Assembly (NCBI GenBank): GCA_934277655.1
Contig: CAKQVC010000091.1
Coordinates: forward strand, 1 to 7,511
DNA length: 7,511 nucleotides
Direction: 5' to 3'
From: an uncultured Clostridia bacterium
Lineage (GTDB): Bacteria; Bacillota; Clostridia; Peptostreptococcales; Anaerovoracaceae
Shown: positions 1 to 6,515 of the stretch, piece after piece
Layout of the letters: the number at the start of each line of letters is the position of its first letter
Position numbering within the stretch: position 1 is the first letter of the stretch
Notes under the pieces: model-generated
Databases searched by the model: none
What the model saw: only the letters and a program-made list of their open reading frames with translations
What the model was told of the DNA's origin: nothing
Position numbers and translations under genes: made by a program

Positions 1-1
1 T

Positions 2-760
2 GCAACAGGTCAGGGAACCATTGCAATGGAAATCATAAAAGAACTTCCTACCGTAGATTATATCCTGGTTCCGGTCGGTGGCGGCGGACTGGCAACAGGG
101 GTCAGCACTCTGGCAAAATTGTTGAATCCGAAGATCAAAGTGATTGGTGTAGAACCTGCGGGAGCCAATTGCCTGCAGGAGTCTTTGAAGGCAGGAAAAC
201 CACTTACATTAGACAGTGTATCGACGATCGCAGACGGTACTGCAGTAAAGACACCTGGCAAAAAGATTTTCCCATATCTGCAGAAGGGTCTGGACGATAT
301 CATTACAGTTGAAGATGATGAACTGATTGTAGCATTCCTTGACATTGTAGAAAATCACAAGCTTATTGTAGAAAACTCAGGGGTGCTTACCGTGGCAGCA
401 CTGAAACATTTGAATGTGAAAGGCAAGAAGATCGTTTCGATTCTGAGTGGTGGCAATATGGATATCATTACCATGTCTTCTGTTGTTCAGCTTGGTCTGA
501 TCAAGAGAAGCAGGATCTTTACTATATCGGTTCTTCTTCCGGACAAGCCGGGCGAACTGGTCAGAGTTGCCTCAACGATTGCAGAACAGAGGGGCAATGT
601 TATCAAGCTGGAACATAACCAGTTTGTCAGCACCAACCGTTCAGCTGCAGTGGAACTGAAGATTACCATTGAAGCTTTCGGACCGGAGCATAAACAGCAG
701 ATCTGTCAGGCACTGGTGGACGCAGGATACGAACCGCATCAGATCAGCGTATTGATGTAG
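2..760 (+). CDS. ilvA: Threonine ammonia-lyase (threonine deaminase), C-terminal part, 5' end outside window
   Basis: This PLP enzyme deaminates L-threonine to 2-oxobutyrate, the entry step to isoleucine. The frame is open from base 2, giving ATGQGTIA before the first internal Met at 26, so that Met is not the start. 252 codons are visible. Roughly 150 N-terminal residues, including the PLP lysine, lie upstream if the protein has the usual length of about 400. Visible features are the PLP-phosphate tetraglycine loop GGGGLATG (visible residues 26-33), the SGGN motif (149-152) near the cofactor ring, and one C-terminal ACT domain (about 171-246, beginning RIFTISVLLPDKPGELVRVA). A single ACT domain fits the 'medium form' found in many Firmicutes rather than the long enterobacterial IlvA with two ACT-like domains. 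Some single-ACT enzymes are catabolic, but the ilv/leu neighbours favour a biosynthetic role. The stop is TAG at 758-760. The ACT domain is the likely effector site, but which ligand binds cannot be read from the sequence. Confidence 0.95.
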   Translation, partial: ATGQGTIAMEIIKELPTVDYILVPVGGGGLATGVSTLAKLLNPKIKVIGVEPAGANCLQESLKAGKPLTLDSVSTIADGTAVKTPGKKIFPYLQKGLDDIITVEDDELIVAFLDIVENHKLIVENSGVLTVAALKHLNVKGKKIVSILSGGNMDIITMSSVVQLGLIKRSRIFTISVLLPDKPGELVRVASTIAEQRGNVIKLEHNQFVSTNRSAAVELKITIEAFGPEHKQQICQALVDAGYEPHQISVLM

Positions 761-769
761 AGCTTCGAT

Positions 770-817
770 AAAAAAGAGATAACGAAAGAGAAAAAGAGAG
801 CAGAAGAGAGAAAGGAG
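770..817 (+). other. Purine-rich tract in the ilvA-leuB gap
   Basis: Of these 48 bases only three are pyrimidines (780, 783 and 801); the rest is runs of A and GA. It follows the ilvA stop closely and ends in AAAGGAG just before a possible small ORF. It looks like an unstructured, ribosome-accessible leader, and its 3' end acts as a Shine-Dalgarno-like sequence. A protein or small-RNA target is possible but nothing here shows one. There is no hairpin followed by a T-run, so it is not an intrinsic terminator of ilvA. Confidence 0.5.
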
Positions 818-820
818 TGC

Positions 821-934
821 ATGGAAAAAACGCAGGCGGAATATTTTGCGAAGTCCCGAGGAAAAGCAAGGGGTATAGTGCAGAGCGTTTGCAGGCAGTT
901 TTTCGTGCAGGATCGAAACGAAAATGGAATATAA
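821..934 (+). CDS. Possible 37-residue small ORF overlapping the leuB start
   Basis: An ATG at 821 follows AAAGGAG (811-817) and opens 37 codons ending in TAA at 932-934, 11 bases into leuB in a different frame. The predicted peptide starts [18 protein letters not shown], is basic (three Lys, four Arg) with one Cys, and shows no membrane segment or signal peptide. I recognise no family. It has no Leu and only scattered Ile and Val, so it is not a classical BCAA attenuation leader peptide. Seen: strong SD, ATG and overlap with leuB. Inferred: ribosomes finishing here could reinitiate at leuB, whose own SD is weak. Against: the SD-to-ATG spacing is only 3 bases, which is short, and an ORF this small can arise by chance. 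It could simply be non-coding leader. Confidence 0.3.
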   Translation: MEKTQAEYFAKSRGKARGIVQSVCRQFFVQDRNENGI

Positions 935-1997
935 AATAGCAGTAATTAAGGGCGATGGAATCGGACCGGAGGTTGTCGATGAGGCAGTCAAGGTCTTGAA
1001 TGTTGTCGGCGAAAAATATGGTCACGAATTCAAATATGAATATCTGCTGGCAGGTGGAGCCGCAATCGATGAAAAAGGCGAATGTCTGCCGCAGGAAACG
1101 ATCGATAAGGCAAAAGCCAGCGATGCTGTACTTTTAGGTGCGGTAGGCGGACCGAAGTGGGATGATCTGCCGGGAGAGCAGAGACCGGAAAAAGCACTTC
1201 TGGGCTTGAGAAAAGCTTTGGGACTTTTCGCAAACCTGCGTCCGGCAATCATGTTTGACGAGTTGAAAGATGCTTGCCCGCTGAAACCGGAAAAAGTCGA
1301 AGGCGGATTAGATTTATTGGTGGTAAGAGAACTGACCGGTGGCATTTATTTCGGCGAAAGAGGAACCAAAGACACTCCGGATATGGGAAAAGCTGCTTAT
1401 GATATCGAGCAGTATTCCGAAAAGGAAGTGGAGCGAGTTGCTGAAATCGCTTTTGAAATGGCAATGAAGAGAAATAGGAAGGTAACCAGTGTGGATAAAG
1501 CTAACGTTCTGGAAAGTTCCAGACTTTGGAGAAAGACGGTTGCGAAAGTTGCAGAAAAATATCCGGAAGTGGAACTGGAAAACTTCTATGTTGACAATAC
1601 GGCAATGCAGCTTGTTTACAATCCGAAACAGTTCGATGTTCTGGTGACCAGCAATATTTTCGGAGACATTCTTTCGGATGAAGCCAGCATGATCACAGGT
1701 TCTATCGGGATGCTTCCGTCAGCCAGCCTGGCAACCGGAGCATTCGGCATGTATGAACCGGTACACGGATCCGCGCCTGACATCGCGGGACAGGGTAAGG
1801 CAAACCCGATCGCAACCATCTTATCTGCAGGCATGATGCTCCGTTACACCTTGGGATTGGCGAAAGAAGCCGATGCAATTGAGGCAGCGGTAAAAGCTGT
1901 TTTAAAAGATGGTTTCCGTACTCCTGACATTGCAGCTGGAGCAGCGGCAGTAACAACATCCGAAATGGGGACACTGATCGCTGACAGACTGAGATAG
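924..1997 (+). CDS. leuB: 3-isopropylmalate dehydrogenase
   Basis: LeuB oxidatively decarboxylates (2R,3S)-3-isopropylmalate to 2-oxoisocaproate with NAD+ in the cytosolic leucine branch. The 357 residues are normal for the family. Seen: N-terminal [13 protein letters not shown]; substrate-contact arginines R96, R106 and R135 (placed by comparison with the Thermus enzyme); Tyr142 and Lys192 as catalytic residues; metal ligands D224, D248 and D252; and the signature [20 protein letters not shown] (244-263). The segment [15 protein letters not shown] (281-295) carries D286, the residue typical of NAD rather than NADP use. E89, L92 and L93 in the [10 protein letters not shown] helix match the isopropylmalate-specific pattern and argue against isocitrate or homoisocitrate dehydrogenase. 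The start at 924 gives the conserved N-terminus, and the frame upstream reaches TAG at 876-878 without another ATG. Only a weak AGGA (909-912) precedes it, 11 bases away. leuA, leuC and leuD are not adjacent downstream. Confidence 0.96.
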   Translation: MEYKIAVIKGDGIGPEVVDEAVKVLNVVGEKYGHEFKYEYLLAGGAAIDEKGECLPQETIDKAKASDAVLLGAVGGPKWDDLPGEQRPEKALLGLRKALGLFANLRPAIMFDELKDACPLKPEKVEGGLDLLVVRELTGGIYFGERGTKDTPDMGKAAYDIEQYSEKEVERVAEIAFEMAMKRNRKVTSVDKANVLESSRLWRKTVAKVAEKYPEVELENFYVDNTAMQLVYNPKQFDVLVTSNIFGDILSDEASMITGSIGMLPSASLATGAFGMYEPVHGSAPDIAGQGKANPIATILSAGMMLRYTLGLAKEADAIEAAVKAVLKDGFRTPDIAAGAAAVTTSEMGTLIADRLR

Positions 1998-2021
1998 GAC
2001 AGAATAAGAAGTTAAGAAGTA

Positions 2022-3299
2022 ATGAATAATTTGTTAGAAGAATTGCTGATATTTGGAAACTGTGAAAACAATTCAGTTCTTGATGATGGAGCAGGAATTT
2101 TCAAAGCATATGAAAATCAGGATGAAAAAGGTACCCTTCAGGCGGAAGTAAAGCTGATGCGGGATATGCTGACCATGGCATCTCGTTATGGCTTTGCCGG
2201 GAATCTGTGGAAAAGCTGTATCGCACATTTTATCGCCTTTCAGGAAAATCCTTTTTCCCTGCAGGCAGAACGGAGAATGAGCGAGCAGGAAAACGTGTTT
2301 GTCAGAAGCGACTGCTGCATTCTCCGGGAACTTTTCCACTACGATTTCACAAAAAACGAAAAATTTCGTCATGTGAACAATTTTTCACAGTTATTGCAGT
2401 ATAAAAGTGATATAATACCAACAGACGAAGGAAAAGTCATTGAGAATCTGAAAGCAGAACTTGACAAGGCAGCGGATGATGAAGCGTTTTACCGGACTGT
2501 AAACAAGTTTTATCAGACCTGTGGAACAGGAACTTTCGGACTGAATAAGGCCTTCGTGATAAAAGAAAAAGATGGGACGGCAGATTTTGAGCCGGTAAAG
2601 GGAATTGAGGACATTACCCTTGATGACCTGGTAGGCTACGAAGTACAGAAAAAAATGTTGGTAGAAAATACAGAAGCCTTCTTGAAAGGCAAACCTGCCA
2701 ACAATGCGTTATTGTACGGCGACGGAGGAACCGGAAAGAGCACAAGCATCCGGGCAATCTTGAATCAGTACTATGGCGAGGGTCTGCGGATGATTCAGGT
2801 TTATCGGCATCAGATGCAGTATCTGGCGGACATTATCTCAAAGATCAAAAACCGCAATTACCGGTTTATCATCTATATGGACGACCTGTCTTTTGAGGAT
2901 TTTGAGACAGAATATAAATATCTGAAAGCAGTAATCGAGGGCGGGCTGGAGCCACGGCCTGAAAATGTACTGATTTATGCGACATCCAACAGGCGACATT
3001 TCATTAAGGAAACATGGAACGACCGAAACGATGTGGAGCATACTGGGGAAATTTTTAGAAGCGATTCCATTGAAGAAAAACGCAGTCTGGCTGATCGTTT
3101 CGGCATTCAGATATATTATGGCAAACCTTCGAAGGAAGAGTACCATCACATCATCGACATTCTTGCAGAGAATGAAGGTGTGAAGATAAGCAAAGAAAAG
3201 CTGCATGCAGAAGCTACAAAATGGGAAATCCGCCATGGCGGTGTTTCCGGCAGAAGCGCAAAGCAGTTCGTAGATCATATAAAAGGAATGGAGGAGTAA
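2022..3299 (+). CDS. AAA+ ATPase, DUF815 family, function unknown
   Basis: A 425-residue predicted cytosolic AAA+ ATPase resembling the DUF815 family, whose biochemical role is not established. The N-terminal ~190 residues are poorly recognisable and mainly helical-looking. The ATPase core follows: a lead-in ITLDDLVGYEVQKKMLVENTEAFL (198-221), Walker A GDGGTGKST (233-241), Walker B FIIYMDD (282-288), sensor 1 YATSN (319-323, N323), a likely arginine finger R359 in SLADRFG, and a sensor-2-like GGVSGRSAKQF (406-416, R411). All ATP-hydrolysis residues appear intact. There is no transmembrane segment, protease or DNA-binding domain that I can identify. The start has only weak SD-like sequence (AAGAAG, 2007-2012 and 2014-2019). 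It lies 24 bases after leuB and 5 bases before ilvB, so it is probably co-transcribed and coupled to ilvB. Its codons around 2340-2420 are unusually AT-rich. A remodelling or assembly role for a BCAA enzyme is only a guess from position. Confidence 0.88.
   Translation: MNNLLEELLIFGNCENNSVLDDGAGIFKAYENQDEKGTLQAEVKLMRDMLTMASRYGFAGNLWKSCIAHFIAFQENPFSLQAERRMSEQENVFVRSDCCILRELFHYDFTKNEKFRHVNNFSQLLQYKSDIIPTDEGKVIENLKAELDKAADDEAFYRTVNKFYQTCGTGTFGLNKAFVIKEKDGTADFEPVKGIEDITLDDLVGYEVQKKMLVENTEAFLKGKPANNALLYGDGGTGKSTSIRAILNQYYGEGLRMIQVYRHQMQYLADIISKIKNRNYRFIIYMDDLSFEDFETEYKYLKAVIEGGLEPRPENVLIYATSNRRHFIKETWNDRNDVEHTGEIFRSDSIEEKRSLADRFGIQIYYGKPSKEEYHHIIDILAENEGVKISKEKLHAEATKWEIRHGGVSGRSAKQFVDHIKGMEE
2358..2386 (+). 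other. AT-rich inverted repeat upstream of the internal -10-like sequence
   Basis: GAAAAATT (2358-2365) and AATTTTTC (2379-2386) form an 8-bp inverted repeat with a 13-base loop inside the AAA+ ATPase gene, about 25 bases before the TGATATAAT element at 2408-2416. It could be an operator-like site or just AT-rich coding sequence. It lacks a GC-rich stem and a following T-run, so it is a poor terminator. Confidence 0.25.
2408..2416 (+). promoter_or_regulatory. Extended -10-like promoter element inside the DUF815 gene
   Basis: TGATATAAT is an exact match to the extended -10 consensus TGnTATAAT of the housekeeping sigma factor. The surrounding 70 bases are AT-rich. No good -35 is present at 17 bases (the hexamer there is CAGTTA, 2388-2393), but extended -10 promoters can work with a weak -35. 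If active it would start transcripts near 2423 that carry the rest of the ATPase gene and ilvBNCD but not ilvA or leuB. This is sequence evidence only; TATAAT also occurs by chance in AT-rich coding DNA. Confidence 0.35.
3290..3296 (+). promoter_or_regulatory. ilvB ribosome binding site, inside the end of the ATPase gene
   Basis: GGAGGAG lies within the last Met-Glu-Glu codons of the ATPase gene and 8 bases before the ATG at 3305. It fixes the ilvB start there rather than at the in-frame ATG at 3221, and ties translation of ilvB to ribosomes ending the upstream gene. Confidence 0.8.
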
Positions 3300-3304
3300 A
3301 GAAA

Positions 3305-4972
3305 ATGAAGATCACAGGTGCAGAAGTTGTTATGAAGATTCTTCTGGAACATGATGTAGACACCGTTTTCGGTTATCCGGGTGGTACAGCATTATTCATC
3401 TATGACGAATTATATAAGTACAGCGACAAGATTAAGCACGTACTGACAGCTCATGAACAGGGAGCCGCTCACGCAGCGGATGGATATGCACGAGCAACAG
3501 GAAAGACAGGGGTTGCTTTTGCAACCAGCGGACCGGGAGCAACCAATCTGGTAACAGGTATTGCAACCGCTTATATGGACAGTATTCCAACCATATTTAT
3601 CACAGCAAACGTAGGGAATCAGCTGATCGGACGAGATGCTTTCCAGGAAGTTTGCATTACCGGTGTGACTTTCCCGATCACGAAACATAACTATTTCGTA
3701 AACAACAAGGAAGATTTGGCAGATGCACTCAGAAACGCATTCAGGATCGCTAACGAAGGAAGAAAGGGTCCGGTGCTTGTGGATATCACGAAAGATGTAA
3801 CACAGGCAATGATTGATTACGAACCGGCATCCAATTATCCGCTTCATAAGGTAGAGATTAAAGACTGCGATGCCAAGACAGAAAAATTCGCAAAATATAT
3901 CAAGCAGGCAGAACGTCCGGTTATCCAGATTGGAGGCGGAGTCATTGCATCTGATGCCTATAAAGAAGTTCTGGAGCTGGCAGAAAGAGCTGATATCCCG
4001 ATGGTTTCCACTTTGATGGGACTGGGTGCGGCTCCGGACAGTGATCCGAAATATTTCGGCATGCTGGGTATGCATGGTTCTTATGCAGCAAACAAGTGTA
4101 TTGCTGAAGCAGATCTGATTCTGACCCTTGGATGCAGATTCAGTGACCGTGTTGCTCTGAAACCGGATCAGTTCGGTAAGAAAGCAAAAATCCTGCAGAT
4201 TGATGTAGATAAGAGTGAAATCAATAAAAACGTTACAGTTGCGGATGCTATCGTAGGCGACTGCAAGGAAGCCTTAAAAGAACTTCTTCCTAAGATTGAG
4301 AAGGCAGAACATAAAGAATGGATCGCACAGATTGAAGCCTGGAAACAGGAACATCCAATGGTCATCAAGGATGCCAATGACATGCTGAATCCACAGGAAG
4401 TCATTGAATATGCCTGCGATCACAGTGATAAAGAAACGGTTGTTGTTACAGATGTAGGTCAGCATCAGATGTGGGCTGCCCAGTATGTAAAACAGACGAA
4501 GCCAAGAAACTTCCTTTCCAGTGGCGGTCTGGGAACTATGGGATTTGGATATGGTGCAGCAATCGGTGCACAGATGGGAAATCCGGACAAGAGAGTGATC
4601 CATATTACCGGAGACGGCTCGTTCCATATGAACCTGAATGAAGCATGTACAGCTGTTTCCAATAATCTTCCGATCATTACCATCATTTTTAACAATACTG
4701 TTTTAGGTATGGTATATCAGTGGCAGACAGCTTTCTACGGCAAACGTTATTCTAATACGACTCCGAACAGAAAAACAAACTTTTCTAAACTGATTGAAGC
4801 GTTTGGAGGCAATGGATTCAGGGTAAATAATATGGAAGAGTTTGCAGAAGCATATCAGAAAGCACTGACACTGGAAGGACCTACATGGATCGACTGCAAT
4901 ATTGCGGTTGAGGATAAGGTACTTCCTATGATTCCGAATGGAAAGACCATTGATGATATGTTGTTTGAATAG
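3305..4972 (+). CDS. ilvB: Acetolactate synthase (AHAS), large catalytic subunit
   Basis: A ThDP-, FAD- and Mg-dependent enzyme that joins pyruvate to pyruvate (valine and leucine) or to 2-oxobutyrate (isoleucine). The 555 residues match the family. The PYR domain (about 1-165) has the catalytic glutamate E51 in AHEQGAAHAADGYARATG; the central FAD-type domain (about 185-320) has the CRFSDR motif (277-282); the PP domain (about 365-535) has the ThDP motif GDG (436-438) to NN (463-464). RDAFQE (110-115) and YQWQ (471-474) are AHAS hallmarks, and the partner ilvN follows, so this is the anabolic FAD-type enzyme and not catabolic AlsS. I chose the ATG at 3305 because it gives the conserved MKITGAEVV start with a strong SD; the in-frame ATG at 3221 would add 28 non-conserved residues overlapping the ATPase gene. 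Oddities: Thr28, Gly104 and Asn545 sit at positions that are usually Ala, Pro and Ser/Pro and that contact AHAS herbicides. Confidence 0.96.
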   Translation: MKITGAEVVMKILLEHDVDTVFGYPGGTALFIYDELYKYSDKIKHVLTAHEQGAAHAADGYARATGKTGVAFATSGPGATNLVTGIATAYMDSIPTIFITANVGNQLIGRDAFQEVCITGVTFPITKHNYFVNNKEDLADALRNAFRIANEGRKGPVLVDITKDVTQAMIDYEPASNYPLHKVEIKDCDAKTEKFAKYIKQAERPVIQIGGGVIASDAYKEVLELAERADIPMVSTLMGLGAAPDSDPKYFGMLGMHGSYAANKCIAEADLILTLGCRFSDRVALKPDQFGKKAKILQIDVDKSEINKNVTVADAIVGDCKEALKELLPKIEKAEHKEWIAQIEAWKQEHPMVIKDANDMLNPQEVIEYACDHSDKETVVVTDVGQHQMWAAQYVKQTKPRNFLSSGGLGTMGFGYGAAIGAQMGNPDKRVIHITGDGSFHMNLNEACTAVSNNLPIITIIFNNTVLGMVYQWQTAFYGKRYSNTTPNRKTNFSKLIEAFGGNGFRVNNMEEFAEAYQKALTLEGPTWIDCNIAVEDKVLPMIPNGKTIDDMLFE

Positions 4973-4984
4973 GGAGGTAACAAA

Positions 4985-5458
4985 ATGAAAAAAGAAGTAG
5001 TCAGCATTTACGTTGATAATAAAGCAAATGTTCTGACCAGAGTCGTAAGCCTTTACGGCAGAAGAGGTTTCAACATTGACTCCCTTACTGTTTCGGCAAC
5101 AAACGACCCGGATCTTTCCAGAATAACCATCGTATTTGAAGGCGATAACCTGACGCTCCATCAGATTGTAGCGCAGACAGAAAAGCTGGAAGTAGTCAGA
5201 AGTGTTAAAACATTACAGAGCAAGGAAAGCTTTTTCAGAGAGCTGTTGATGGTAAAAGTCAGCGCAGATAAACAAACTCGCAGAGAAATCAAGGAAATCG
5301 TGGATGTTTACAGAGCGAAGATCATCAACCTGACCCAGGATCAGATGGTTCTGGAGCTGACAGGAAGCCCTGACAAACTGGACGCATTCCTTGCAATGCT
5401 CAGCGAATATGAAATTGTTGATATTTGCAGAACCGGCGTAACCGGTATCGAAAAATAG
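4985..5458 (+). CDS. ilvN: Acetolactate synthase, small regulatory subunit
   Basis: The 157-residue partner of IlvB, which stimulates the catalytic subunit and normally confers valine feedback inhibition. Seen: an N-terminal ACT domain (about 4-76) with RRGFNIDSLTVSATNDPDLSRITIV (26-50), the best-known signature of the family, and a C-terminal domain (about 82-155) with FFRELLMVKV and SPDKLDAFLAML. The length is like E. coli IlvH (about 163). The start ATG at 4985 follows GGAGG (4973-4977) with 7 bases of spacing, 12 bases after the ilvB stop, so the subunits are probably made together. The ACT loop reads DNKANVLTRV where the family usually has a glycine before the V/A-L, as in E. coli ENESGALSRV; this may affect valine binding. 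In Firmicutes the gene is called ilvN or ilvH. Confidence 0.95.
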   Translation: MKKEVVSIYVDNKANVLTRVVSLYGRRGFNIDSLTVSATNDPDLSRITIVFEGDNLTLHQIVAQTEKLEVVRSVKTLQSKESFFRELLMVKVSADKQTRREIKEIVDVYRAKIINLTQDQMVLELTGSPDKLDAFLAMLSEYEIVDICRTGVTGIEK

Positions 5459-5476
5459 ATAAATCAAAAGATGTAA

Positions 5477-6502
<1,026 letters not shown>

Positions 6503-6515
6503 GAGGATTACTGTT

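Noticed and set aside
874..879. TATAGT as a -10 for a leuB promoter
   Set aside because: No acceptable -35 at 16-18 bases upstream (AAGTCC at 851-856) and no TGn extension.
761..923. T-box riboswitch or other structured leader between ilvA and leuB
   Set aside because: The gap is too short and too purine-rich for a T-box, and I find neither its conserved core sequence nor a terminator stem.
821..934. Small ORF as a BCAA attenuation leader peptide
   Set aside because: It has no Leu codons and no clusters of Ile or Val, and I see no terminator/antiterminator pair before leuB.
3221..3304. In-frame upstream ATG that would extend ilvB by 28 residues
   Set aside because: The added residues overlap the ATPase gene and are unlike any AHAS N-terminus. 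The ATG at 3305 has a strong SD and the conserved start.
3410..4075. 221-codon open frame on the minus strand opposite ilvB
   Set aside because: Antisense to the conserved ilvB N-terminal half, Cys-rich and without any motif.
5432..5446. ACCGG-CGTAA-CCGGT hairpin at the end of ilvN as a terminator
   Set aside because: The stem is only 5 bp, lies inside the last ilvN codons, and is followed by A-rich rather than T-rich sequence, so it should not terminate + strand transcription.
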